DNA of 64,000 nt from an uncultured Lachnospiraceae bacterium (GTDB lineage: Bacteria; Bacillota; Clostridia; Lachnospirales; Lachnospiraceae), in the NCBI GenBank assembly GCA_910586255.1, contig CAJUHR010000015.1, forward strand, positions 1 to 64,000. The letters are read 5' to 3'. The notes under the pieces were generated by a model. It saw nothing but the letters and a program-made list of their open reading frames with translations, was not told the origin of the DNA and did not search any database. The translations under genes were made by a program, and so were the position numbers. Below are positions 17,619 to 26,016 of this stretch, piece after piece (the stretch's first letter is position 1; the number at the start of each line of letters is the position of its first letter).

Positions 17619-19138
17619 ATTCCTGCACCTCCCCCTTTTTCCGTCACGTTATCTGTCATCCGGCCGGCCGCCGATTCCTGTGCCATTTTCGGCATCTCAT
17701 AGCTGCGGCTGCACTCAAAGGCATAGCCGGCCCGGAGGATATTCTTCTCCTTAAAGCAATCCCCGATCAGCTGCAGACCAATGGGAAGTCCCTTACGATC
17801 CCGGCCGCAGGGCACACTCATTCCCGGCAGTCCTGCCAGGTTTACCGAAATGGTATAGATATCCCCCAGGTACATTTTTAAGGGATCTTTTAAGGACTCT
17901 CCCAGCTTTGGCGCCGTGGAGGGGGCCGTGGGACCCAGGATCACATCATACCTTTCAAAGGCCTTGTCAAAAGCCTTTTTTATCAGTGCCTTTGTCCGAA
18001 GGGCCTTCAGATAGTAGGCATCATAATAACCGCTGCTGAGCACAAAGGAGCCCAGCATAATCCGGCGCTTTACCTCCGGCCCAAAGCCCTGGGAGCGGCT
18101 TCTTTTATACATGCTGTGAAGCCCCTCATACTCCTTCGCCCGAAAACCGTATTTCACTCCGTCAAAACGGGACAAATTGGAGCTGGCCTCTGCGGAGGCG
18201 ATCACATAGTAGGCCGGAATGGCATACTCCACCAGACTCAGGTCAAATTCCTCCACCAGGGCTCCTTTGTCCCTCAGAACCTCCGCAGCCTTTAAAACCG
18301 CCGCTCTCACCTCATCGTCCAGCCCTTCCCCGAAATAATCCCGGGGGATGCCAATCTTCATTCCCCTCACGTCATCTACCAGAGCCCGGGTAAAGTCACA
18401 GTCCTTTCGGGAAACGGAGGTGCTATCCTTCTTATCATAGGAAGCAATCATCTCCAGCACTGCCGCGCAGTCCTCCACATTCCTCCCCACAGGGCCGATC
18501 TGGTCTAAGGAAGAACCGTAAGCAATGAGCCCGTACCGGGACACGGTGCCATAGGTGGGCTTGATTCCCGTCACGCCGCATAAGGAGCTTGGCTGTCGGA
18601 TAGAGCCCCCCGTGTCGGATCCCAGAGCGTAAAAGCACTCACCTGCCGCCACAGCCGCACAGGAGCCGCCGGAGGATCCCCCTGGCACATGGTCCGGATT
18701 CCAGGGATTTCTCGTCACTCCGAAGGCGGAGGTCTCTGTAGTACTCCCCATGGCAAATTCATCCATATTGGTTTTTCCCAAAACTACCATTCCGGCATCC
18801 AAAAGTCTCTGAACCGCCTCTGCCGTGTAGGTGGGCACAAAATTTTCAAGAATCCGGGAGCTGCAGGTGGTGGGCAGGCCCTCCAGACACAGATTGTCCT
18901 TGACGGCGGCCGGCACCCCTGCCAGAGGGCTGTCAAGCTCCCCCGAATCAATGCGGCTTTGCACCTTCTCAGCCTGTTTAAGAACCAGCTTTTCATTGAT
19001 GGTTACATAGCAGTTCAGCGTTGGCTCCAGGGCCTCCATCTGAGCCAGGGAGGCCCTGGCCGCCTCCGCCACGCCGATCTCTCTCTTTTTTATCCTTCTG
19101 CCCAGCTCCATGGCAGTCAAATCCAGGATGTTTTTCAT
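17615..19138 (-). CDS. gatA: Asp/Glu-tRNA amidotransferase subunit A
   Basis: 507 aa amidase-signature enzyme, the glutaminase of GatCAB. The catalytic Ser-cisSer-Lys triad is visible: Lys in AAVKDNLCLEG, Ser residues in GGSSGGSCAAVAAG and GSDTGGSIRQPSSLCG. Clear GGAG ribosome site. It follows gatC by 32 bases and overlaps gatB. In this organism the complex works on Asp-tRNA(Asn), given the non-discriminating aspS upstream, and possibly on Glu-tRNA(Gln). Confidence 0.97.
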   Translation of the reverse strand: MKNILDLTAMELGRRIKKREIGVAEAARASLAQMEALEPTLNCYVTINEKLVLKQAEKVQSRIDSGELDSPLAGVPAAVKDNLCLEGLPTTCSSRILENFVPTYTAEAVQRLLDAGMVVLGKTNMDEFAMGSTTETSAFGVTRNPWNPDHVPGGSSGGSCAAVAAGECFYALGSDTGGSIRQPSSLCGVTGIKPTYGTVSRYGLIAYGSSLDQIGPVGRNVEDCAAVLEMIASYDKKDSTSVSRKDCDFTRALVDDVRGMKIGIPRDYFGEGLDDEVRAAVLKAAEVLRDKGALVEEFDLSLVEYAIPAYYVIASAEASSNLSRFDGVKYGFRAKEYEGLHSMYKRSRSQGFGPEVKRRIMLGSFVLSSGYYDAYYLKALRTKALIKKAFDKAFERYDVILGPTAPSTAPKLGESLKDPLKMYLGDIYTISVNLAGLPGMSVPCGRDRKGLPIGLQLIGDCFKEKNILRAGYAFECSRSYEMPKMAQESAAGRMTDNVTEKGGGAGI

Positions 19139-19170
19139 AATTTTCTCCTCTCTTCTCTGCTGCCTTTTGT

Positions 19171-19464
19171 CTATTCCACTGTTTTGGGAACCTGGAAGGC
19201 TCCCTCCTTCTTCCTGGGAGCATTTTTAAGGATATTTTCCCGGTCGTCCCCATTGGTCACCACATCCTCCCGAAACACGTTGTTTACAGGAAACACATGG
19301 GTCATGGGCTCCACCCCGTCCGTATCCAGCTCGTTTAGTTTGTCTATATAATCCAACATTCTTTCCATATCTCTCCTGGCCTCTTCTCGCTCCTCTTTGG
19401 TTAGCTCCAGCTTTGCCAGGATTCCCACATATTCCATCGTCTCATCGCTGATCGTGTTCGCCAT
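19171..19464 (-). CDS. gatC: Asp/Glu-tRNA amidotransferase subunit C
   Basis: 97 aa, normal for this small belt subunit that holds GatA and GatB together. It starts MANTISDETMEYVGILAKLELTKEE and contains the usual DYIDKLNELDTDGVEPMTHV segment before the flexible C-terminal part (NVFREDVV). An AGGAG precedes the ATG. The spacer from aspS holds a 45-base tandem repeat. Confidence 0.95.
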   Translation of the reverse strand: MANTISDETMEYVGILAKLELTKEEREEARRDMERMLDYIDKLNELDTDGVEPMTHVFPVNNVFREDVVTNGDDRENILKNAPRKKEGAFQVPKTVE

Positions 19465-19491
19465 CTGCCGATTCTCCTTTCTTCGCTCCCC

Positions 19492-19590
19492 GCCCGGACT
19501 GCCAGGTTTCCCTTGGCCGGTTTCTCCTGGCTCTCTGCCCGGATTGCAAGTTTTCCCTTCACCGGTTTCTCCTGGCTCTCTGCCCGGATT
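19492..19590. repeat. 45-base tandem repeat between aspS and gatC
   Basis: About 2.2 copies. A 29-base block is identical at 19517-19545 and 19562-19590, and a diverged partial copy extends left to about 19492. On the minus strand one frame reads a 15-residue repeat (IRAESQEKPVKGKLA) directly after aspS, but with no ribosome site. I see no function. Confidence 0.8.
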
Positions 19591-19591
19591 C

Positions 19592-20923
19592 TCACGGCGC
19601 CAGTCTGGTTACATCCCTTGGGAACAAGGTGGTTTCCCGCACGTTCTGTTCATCCAAAAGCTTCATGGTCAGACGCTCTAAGCCAATGCCAAGGCCTCCG
19701 TGGGGCGGCATCCCGTACTGAAAAATCATCAGGTAATCCCGGATATCTTCCGGGTCCATGTTCCGCTTTGCCATTTTTTCCAGGATCACCGGATACTCGT
19801 GGATTCGCTGGCCTCCGGTGGTGATCTCCAGTCCCTTGTAAAGCAGGTCAAAGCTTAAGGTAAAGCGGCTGTCTTTTGGGTCGTCCATGGCATAGAAGGG
19901 ACGTTTCTTTGAAGGGTAATGGGTCACAAACACAAAATCGCTGTCGTATTCTTCCTTAAAATACCGGCCGATCAAAAGCTCCTCCTCCGGCTCCAAGTCA
20001 AAGGGATTGCGGATTTTCCGATTGTACTTCTCTGCCACCATCTCCTTGGCTTTGTCAAAGCGGACCTGGGGAATCCGGTCAAGCACAGGCAGCTCTGCCT
20101 CCAGCATTTCCAGCTCCTTCTTGTAATCCCGCTTAAGAAGCTCCATAGTGTACTTAAGGAAGCCCGTCTCCATGGCCATCACATCCTCGAAGCTGTCAAT
20201 ATATCCCATCTCAAAGTCCAGACTGATATACTCGTTTAAATGGCGGGTGGTATTGTGCTTCTCCGCCCGGAATACGGGGGCCGCCTCAAATACCCGGTCA
20301 TAGACCCCCACCATGGTCTGCTTGTAGAACTGAGGGCTTTGGCCCAGCTCTGCCTTCTGGTTGAAATAATTGAGCTTAAATACATTGGCTCCGCCCTCTG
20401 CTCCCCGGGACACGATTTTGGGCGTGCGGATCTCCGTAAAACCCTGACTGAACAGAAATTCCCGAAAGCCTCTGACGATCCCCTCCTGGATCTTAAACTT
20501 TGCCCGCTCCCGCACATTGCGCAGGGAAACCGGCCGCAGAGCAAGCTTTGTCTCCAGAGAGGTATTCATCTTCCATTTATTGATTGCAAGAGGAAGCACC
20601 TGGGCCGGCTCCGACAAAATCCGGATGCCCTTAAGCCGCAGCTCAAAACCCTGAGGCGCCCGCTTCTCGGACGCGACCACGCCGGCCACCTCCACCGCTG
20701 ACTCCTCCTTTAAATCCTTCAGGGAAAAGTCGGTCTTCCTCTCCTCATAGACGCACTGAACAAGTCCCCCGGCCTTGCGCAGAATCACAAAGACCACATC
20801 CCCCATATCCCGGATGTTATGGACCGCTCCCCGCATTTTTACAAGCTTCCCTTCATAATCCCCTTCCATAATCTGAGGGATTTCCACAGTTTCCTTTTCC
20901 TTAATTCCTGTCAAAAATTCCAC
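19592..20923 (-). CDS. aspS: Aspartyl-tRNA synthetase, archaeal-type (likely non-discriminating)
   Basis: 443 aa, the short archaeal/eukaryal-type AspRS rather than the ~590-aa bacterial form with its GAD insertion. An OB-fold anticodon domain (residues 20-110) is followed by a class II core with motif 2 FRAEKHNTTRHLNE and motif 3 GLGIGLERLTMKLL. Enzymes of this type encoded beside gatCAB usually charge both tRNA(Asp) and tRNA(Asn), and GatCAB then converts Asp-tRNA(Asn) to Asn-tRNA(Asn). The start is a GTG preceded by AAGGAG. First gene of a T-box-controlled operon. That it is non-discriminating is inferred from type and context. Confidence 0.93.
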   Translation of the reverse strand: MEFLTGIKEKETVEIPQIMEGDYEGKLVKMRGAVHNIRDMGDVVFVILRKAGGLVQCVYEERKTDFSLKDLKEESAVEVAGVVASEKRAPQGFELRLKGIRILSEPAQVLPLAINKWKMNTSLETKLALRPVSLRNVRERAKFKIQEGIVRGFREFLFSQGFTEIRTPKIVSRGAEGGANVFKLNYFNQKAELGQSPQFYKQTMVGVYDRVFEAAPVFRAEKHNTTRHLNEYISLDFEMGYIDSFEDVMAMETGFLKYTMELLKRDYKKELEMLEAELPVLDRIPQVRFDKAKEMVAEKYNRKIRNPFDLEPEEELLIGRYFKEEYDSDFVFVTHYPSKKRPFYAMDDPKDSRFTLSFDLLYKGLEITTGGQRIHEYPVILEKMAKRNMDPEDIRDYLMIFQYGMPPHGGLGIGLERLTMKLLDEQNVRETTLFPRDVTRLAP

Positions 20924-20953
20924 GGCCTACTCTCCTTTCCAAGGAGCATACCT

Positions 20954-21038
20954 GAAACGAAGCCGTCCCCGGCACGCTGCTCCTGCACGCTGATACATTG
21001 GTTGATTCCGGCTCTAAAGATTCCCGCTGCTTCGTTTC
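20954..21038 (-). other. Extra stem in the aspS leader, past the T-box terminator
   Basis: Perfect 10-bp arms GAAACGAAGC (20954-20963) and GCTTCGTTTC (21029-21038) enclose about 65 bases with a repeated CAGCGTGC. It lies between the T-box terminator and the aspS ribosome site. Confidence 0.45.
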
Positions 21039-21050
21039 CTGCACACAAAA

Positions 21051-21425
21051 ATCCCGCCCCGGAATACTGTTACATATTCCGGGACGGGACACTATTCTGG
21101 AGTGTGTAAAAAATTCATTTCCGTCATTTTCAAACACGCTCTGAATCGAATCATGCTCCGCGGTACCACCCGCATTGAGAACGGCTCCTGCAAAAGAGTC
21201 CGCACTCCACTCTCGGCACATAACGGGCGCCTTCCGGGTATCCCTACTTGCATCTTCCCCATCGGACAAAATCCGGGGGCCATGGTTCAAAATACCGGCT
21301 CCGGAGTGTTCCCTGTCTGCCTGGTCCAACTTAACGGCGCTCTCAGTCGGTGACGCCGTCTTCCTGTCGAAGTCCCGTGGGCAAGAGTCTCCTTCTCAGC
21401 CTTTTTCATGCTTTGCCGCACTAAA
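21051..21425 (-). promoter_or_regulatory. T-box riboswitch leader of aspS-gatCAB
   Basis: The T-box sequence GCGGGTGGTACCGCGG is at 21158-21173 on the minus strand. It is followed by a strong rho-independent terminator (arms around TCCCGTCCCGGAAT and ATTCCGGGGCGGGA, 21051-21089) and a T-run. Upstream lies about 250 bases of folded leader, as expected for stems I-III. Uncharged tRNA would stabilise the antiterminator and switch on the operon. The specifier triplet is not certain: AAC (Asn, 21308-21310) and GAC (Asp, 21324-21326) lie at the right distance on the 3' side of stem I. Confidence 0.93.
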
Positions 21426-21433
21426 TTGGTATT

Positions 21434-21462
21434 ATATTAGCATAATCGATTGTTGATTGCAA
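21434..21462 (-). promoter_or_regulatory. Promoter of the T-box/aspS-gatCAB operon
   Basis: Minus strand: -35 TTGCAA (21457-21462), 17-base spacer, -10 TAATAT (21434-21439); a TATAAT overlaps three bases further on. Confidence 0.6.
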
Positions 21463-21508
21463 TATTTATTTTTCACAAACATTCGGGGCGGCAGAGATTT
21501 TCCATATG

Positions 21509-22705
21509 CTATTTGTCCACCCCATAAGCTTCCCGCATGGCCTCCTCCACCGTCTGTCCCGCCGGCGCACATCCCTTAACAAAATGGACACGCCCCTCTG
21601 CCGCCTGCCCGGCAAAGGCTTCCAGATAGCCTTTTGTACAATTGCCCACACACAGCAGATGATCCCCGTCCTTCAAAACAATTTCCTCTCCCGGCACATT
21701 GTTAAGCACAAGCTTCATACCGGCAAACCGGGAAAGCTGCCCTGCATTGCGGATCCGGTTTAAAGCAATGGCCACTACCGCCCGGCAGCCCACGCACTTT
21801 AACTCAGACGGCTCCTCCCGAATGGTGACTCCCTCAAAACTCATGCTTTTCGGCTCTGCCGGTGTAAAAGGCTTTAAAACCTCCTCCACCCGGCAACCGC
21901 ACACTTCAATTTGATCCCTTGCCACAGGACCCAGCCCTGCCTGTACCGCATATTCCAGATACCGGATTTTCTCCGGGTCAAAGCCCATGACGCGGGCCGC
22001 CGTTGCGTCCACTGCCACCGGATTTTCTCCTGCCAGGATAATTTTCATGGAAACCGGCATTCCCTCTGCCGGTCCCATTCCCTCCATACCGGTTATGCCG
22101 TCCACAATGGTCAGATACCCCGGAAGCACCTGGTGAAAGTCCACGATCGCCTGCCGCAGATTCACATCATGAAAGCGCCTTTTCTCCTCCGGCTTTAAAA
22201 GCCCGTTCATATTTTTCATGGCCACAGTCACATCCACTAAGGGGTGGGTCTTCATAACCGGCAAATTGATCACCACATCAAAATCATAGACTGCCTTTGC
22301 AAAGCTCACCTGGTGAAGCTCCCGAAAATTCTCGCAGCTTTTGGTGCACATTTCCATCTGATTGGCATCCTTAAGCTCCACCCCGTACCTTTGGGCAATC
22401 TCATCAATCCCGAGATTCTCACAGATTCGCATGGTGCCATAGGCAACCGTCCCGCAGCCCTCCACAATGGCAATTCTTCCGGCGCCTTCCTGCCTTAGAA
22501 TTCTAATCACCGCCTCCATCACCGCATTGGAGGTCACGCCGCCGGAATCCTCAGAGAGATTCCCCGTATAATTGGGCTTTAGCATCACGCTCTGCCCCGG
22601 TTTCAAAAATTTTCCGATTCCCCCGATTCTTGCAAGGGCCTCCCTGACCGCCGCTTCCACCCCCGCTTCCCCGACCCTTACCAAAGACACCTTTTCTTTT
22701 TTCAT
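21509..22705 (-). CDS. DUF362 domain-containing protein
   Basis: 399 aa. The DUF362 core is recognisable by VMLKPNYTG near the start, VVINLPVMKTHPLVDVTVAMKNMNGLL in the middle and the NPVAVDATAARVMGFDPEKI segment. Two cysteine pairs lie near the C-terminus (CVGC and CVGNC), so a metal or thiol-based site is possible. DUF362 enzymes are poorly characterised; some sit with ferredoxin domains, which this one lacks. The start at 22705 follows AGAGGTG. Last gene of the RidA-TRAP-amidohydrolase operon, 47 bases after the aminotransferase. Confidence 0.88.
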   Translation of the reverse strand: MKKEKVSLVRVGEAGVEAAVREALARIGGIGKFLKPGQSVMLKPNYTGNLSEDSGGVTSNAVMEAVIRILRQEGAGRIAIVEGCGTVAYGTMRICENLGIDEIAQRYGVELKDANQMEMCTKSCENFRELHQVSFAKAVYDFDVVINLPVMKTHPLVDVTVAMKNMNGLLKPEEKRRFHDVNLRQAIVDFHQVLPGYLTIVDGITGMEGMGPAEGMPVSMKIILAGENPVAVDATAARVMGFDPEKIRYLEYAVQAGLGPVARDQIEVCGCRVEEVLKPFTPAEPKSMSFEGVTIREEPSELKCVGCRAVVAIALNRIRNAGQLSRFAGMKLVLNNVPGEEIVLKDGDHLLCVGNCTKGYLEAFAGQAAEGRVHFVKGCAPAGQTVEEAMREAYGVDK

Positions 22706-22752
22706 ATAATTTGCACCTCTTTTCCCATATCTGCCTGCAAGCGGTGAAAACA

Positions 22753-23934
22753 TTACTCCAAAACCCTTTTGACAAACAATACCAGCTTATCAATCTCCTC
22801 CTCCGTCACAAACCAGTTGAGGGATACCCGGATGCCCTCTTCCTTTGTGTACAGATCCATGGTTCTCCACTGAATAATCATCTGCTCCTCCTCCCAGGCC
22901 CGGCGGACAAGCTTCTGATGGTCCATTCCCGGCAGCGAGAAGGAAAAAATCCCCGTAATCAGACGCTCATCCTCCGGAGACCGAATGACTGCCTCCGGGA
23001 TTTCCTCCTGAAATTTCTTCCTGCAATAGAGGTGAAGGGTCCGTTTTCTCTCGATAATCGCCTCCATTCCGATCCTTTCTGCCAGGCGGATACACTCCGA
23101 GAAAGCCCGGTACATGGGAATATGGCGCCCTCCGTATTCAAATCTTCTGGCATCCGATCTGGGAACAATGGTGTTGTCGTCAAAGCAAAAGCTCTTCTGC
23201 ATCCCCACTCCGCCAAAGGGAACCCGCACCTGCCCAAGGCGATTTTTCCGGATGTATACCGCCCCGATTCCTTCCGGCCCGCACAGCCACTTGTGACAGG
23301 ACAGCAGATAGAAATCACAGCCAAGCTTTCTCACGTCAATATCAATATTTCCTGCCGCCTGGGCCCCGTCCAGAACAGAGATAATATCCCTTTCCCCGCA
23401 GATTTTACAGATCTCCTCTGCCGGAATCGCGGCTCCTGTGGTATGGAACACGTGACTGATCACCGCCATTTTCGTGCGGTCTGTCACAGCCTTTTCAAAC
23501 TGCCGGATAATCTCCTCCTTTGTGCCGGTTCCCCGAAATTTTTTCGTGTGGATGCCAAGCTCCGGCTCCAGCACAAAGCAAGGAAGAATGGATGCGGGAT
23601 TTTCCTGATCAGATATTAAAAATTCATCTCCCGCGGAAAAAGAAAACATCCGGTTAACGGTATTAAGTCCCTCCGCAATACACCGCACAAAAAAGATTTC
23701 CTCCGGATCGGCATGGATAAAGGCCGCCACCTCCGCCCGGATCTGCTCCAGCATGGCTTTCAGCTCCCCGTGCACCTTCACATTCACCTGTCCCTCTGCC
23801 GCCATATAGGAAAATGTCTCAGTCATTGCCTCCAGCACAGGCATAGCCAGGGGCCCGCAGCCGGCAGAATTTAAATAAGTGTATTTCTCCGCTGCCGGCA
23901 AAAGCTTTCTGAACTGCAAAAAATAGTCCCTCAT
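22753..23934 (-). CDS. Class V aminotransferase (cysteine desulfurase/isopenicillin N epimerase-like)
   Basis: 393 aa fold-type I PLP enzyme. The PLP lysine is in LLSCHKWLCGPEGIGAVYI and the cofactor aspartate in VLDGAQAAGNIDID; the N-terminus YTYLNSAGCGPLAMPVLEAM is typical of the epimerase-like branch. There is no obvious cysteine-desulfurase active loop, so a lyase or epimerase acting on an amino compound is more likely. Its ATG overlaps the preceding amidohydrolase stop by four bases. Confidence 0.88.
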   Translation of the reverse strand: MRDYFLQFRKLLPAAEKYTYLNSAGCGPLAMPVLEAMTETFSYMAAEGQVNVKVHGELKAMLEQIRAEVAAFIHADPEEIFFVRCIAEGLNTVNRMFSFSAGDEFLISDQENPASILPCFVLEPELGIHTKKFRGTGTKEEIIRQFEKAVTDRTKMAVISHVFHTTGAAIPAEEICKICGERDIISVLDGAQAAGNIDIDVRKLGCDFYLLSCHKWLCGPEGIGAVYIRKNRLGQVRVPFGGVGMQKSFCFDDNTIVPRSDARRFEYGGRHIPMYRAFSECIRLAERIGMEAIIERKRTLHLYCRKKFQEEIPEAVIRSPEDERLITGIFSFSLPGMDHQKLVRRAWEEEQMIIQWRTMDLYTKEEGIRVSLNWFVTEEEIDKLVLFVKRVLE

Positions 23935-25148
23935 AATGCCACCCGCTCTCCTTTTTTCATAACCATGGCAATCTCCTTTAAATTCAGGAAAGATTCCAGC
24001 GGATTTGCTTTCACACAGATCAGGTCAGCCTGCTTTCCCTCTTCAATGCTACCCACCAGGTGATCAATGCCCAATGCTTTTGCCCCATACCCGGTGGCCG
24101 CAAGAAGGACGTCCTCCTTTGTCATGTGGATTTTCTTTTCCATCATATCCAAAGTCAGATAAAATTCGTCAAATTTTGTGTTTTTACAGCCTGCGTCCGT
24201 GCCTGCAAATACGGAAATTCCCTTTCGGTACATTTTTTCCGTGGTGGAAAAACGGCTTTTCTGAAAATCCGCCCACATGGCCACCTTATCCGGAAGAGGG
24301 GCTGCCAGCTCAGGCGGCAGAATATAGGCCTTTCCCATTGCCGGGTTCACGGCAATTTTCGCTTCCCGGATCGATTCCGCCAGACTCTCATCGTATCCCT
24401 CACCGCTCCAGGTCTTATAGCTGCAATGCTCCAGAATGTCAAAGCCTGCTGCCACGGCCCGCCGGATCCCGTCCACACTGTGAACATGGCCTGCCACCTG
24501 CTTTCCCCGCTGATGGGCCTCCTCCACGATCCTCCTTAAGGTATCCTCCCCGTACTGGTCAATCATGGAATTGCTTCCCGGCGTCATATTTCCCCCCGAC
24601 ACCATCACTTTAATGTAGTCAACCCCTTCCTTGCACAGCCAGCGGACTGCCTTTACAGCCTCCTCGGCTGTATCTGCCTCCAGGCCGCAGAAATTGCAGT
24701 GTCCGCCGGTCACGGTGATAGGCATTCCGGACGCGATAATATCCGGCCCTTGAATAATCCCTTTTTTGATAAAATCCCGCAGCTTTAAGATGGACATTCC
24801 CCGGGAACCACAGTCTCTCACCGTGGTCACTCCGCTTTGAAGCTCCGTGACGGCCGCCTTTACCATCCTCAGCAGAATCTCGGAATCGTCATCCCCATAG
24901 AGCTCATTTAACGGCTGCTCACTGGCGCTGAAGCTTAAATGCAGATGTCCGTCAATCATTCCCGGCATCACATAGAAATCTCTGAAATCCAAAACCTCGG
25001 CTCCTTTTGTGTCCTCCTTCTTAAGCTCTGTCAAAGGCGCCACCTGCCGGATCCTCTCTCCGTCCACAAGAATCCCCATGGTCTCCTCCGACAGCTTCAC
25101 CTCCAAGTCTTTGCAGGTAATCAAATGATCAGTCAAAATCAGTTTCAT
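23931..25148 (-). CDS. Metal-dependent amidohydrolase
   Basis: 405 aa TIM-barrel amidohydrolase of the imidazolonepropionase/Xaa-Pro dipeptidase-like group. Metal ligands are visible: DGHLHL at the first strand, a lysine that could be carboxylated in YIKVMVSGG, the histidines of VAGHVHS and ILEHCS, and the aspartate of FAGTDAG. No signal peptide. It probably hydrolyses an amide or lactam bond of the compound imported by the TRAP system of the same operon. The substrate cannot be read from sequence. Confidence 0.9.
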   Translation of the reverse strand: MKLILTDHLITCKDLEVKLSEETMGILVDGERIRQVAPLTELKKEDTKGAEVLDFRDFYVMPGMIDGHLHLSFSASEQPLNELYGDDDSEILLRMVKAAVTELQSGVTTVRDCGSRGMSILKLRDFIKKGIIQGPDIIASGMPITVTGGHCNFCGLEADTAEEAVKAVRWLCKEGVDYIKVMVSGGNMTPGSNSMIDQYGEDTLRRIVEEAHQRGKQVAGHVHSVDGIRRAVAAGFDILEHCSYKTWSGEGYDESLAESIREAKIAVNPAMGKAYILPPELAAPLPDKVAMWADFQKSRFSTTEKMYRKGISVFAGTDAGCKNTKFDEFYLTLDMMEKKIHMTKEDVLLAATGYGAKALGIDHLVGSIEEGKQADLICVKANPLESFLNLKEIAMVMKKGERVAL

Positions 25149-25179
25149 TTTCTCCTCCGTTTTGTGCCTTTTGCACCCT

Positions 25180-25926
25180 TTACATCATAGGCGGCAGTGA
25201 CGAATATTCCGTCAGCTCGATCGCCAGATCAATATGTTTTTGTCCTCCGCTCATGGTAAAGCGATAGTGGGAAGGAATCAGGGCATCCACCTTTCTTCCC
25301 GCCAGACGTCCGATATACTTACGGTATCCCTCCATGGAAGAACCATAGCAATTGATCACGCTCAAGGTTCCGTTTAAGTAAATGCTGTCTCCGCTGAACA
25401 GATAGCGCCTATTATTCTTTTCCACCAGATAGCATACCGATTCAATACTGTGTCCCGGCACCAAAATCGCTGTCACCCGAGTGTTTCCCACCTTAAAGGA
25501 CTCATCATTTTCCACAATCTGATCCACCTTGCAGTGGCGGTACTGATAATCCTGCGGGTAGGCACCTTTCTTCTTTGCGGCCACAAGCCCCAGCTCCTCC
25601 TCGCTTCCCTGCTCTAAAAGAGCCTTTTCCCCTGCCGAGGCAAACACGCGGATTTTCGGCACCTCTTTCTGGAAATCCACGATTCCCCCGCCGTGGTCCC
25701 CATGGGCGTGGGTGACAAACATGTGGGTAATCTCAGCGGGCTCTGTTCCCGTCTCCCTGATATTTGCTAAAATCCGGGACGTATCCAGACCGCTTCCCCC
25801 GTCAATGAGAAAACCGCCCTTTCCCTCGGTTATCAGATATACATTGCAATCCTTCTCATGAGAGATCCCCGGGCCGCCTTTTCCAGCTGCCACCATATAG
25901 ATTCCCTCATCCATTCGTATATACAT
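25180..25926 (-). CDS. MBL-fold metallo-hydrolase
   Basis: 248 aa. The zinc motif THAHGDHGGG is complete, preceded by LIDGGSGLD and followed by the ligand histidine in LVPGHSIESVCY and the aspartate in YLFSGDSIYL. It resembles glyoxalase II-like hydrolases of thioesters or lactones. The ATG at 25926 is chosen because AGGAGG lies just upstream. It sits 31 bases before the amidohydrolase gene and 90 bases after dctM. Confidence 0.9.
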   Translation of the reverse strand: MYIRMDEGIYMVAAGKGGPGISHEKDCNVYLITEGKGGFLIDGGSGLDTSRILANIRETGTEPAEITHMFVTHAHGDHGGGIVDFQKEVPKIRVFASAGEKALLEQGSEEELGLVAAKKKGAYPQDYQYRHCKVDQIVENDESFKVGNTRVTAILVPGHSIESVCYLVEKNNRRYLFSGDSIYLNGTLSVINCYGSSMEGYRKYIGRLAGRKVDALIPSHYRFTMSGGQKHIDLAIELTEYSSLPPMM

Positions 25927-26016
25927 AATTCCTCCTATAAGCAAAGGTTACGGCACCTGCCAAGTCGTCAGAACGCATTTCAAGTTGTGAAACATCCGTT
26001 TCACAAGCGTTCTTCC

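Noticed and set aside
19492..19590. CRISPR array
   Set aside because: Only about two direct copies without spacers of regular length and no cas genes; it is a simple tandem repeat. No CRISPR array was seen anywhere in the window.
22711..23619. 302-codon open frame opposite the class V aminotransferase gene
   Set aside because: Shadow frame; the opposite strand has the PLP lysine motif and family length.
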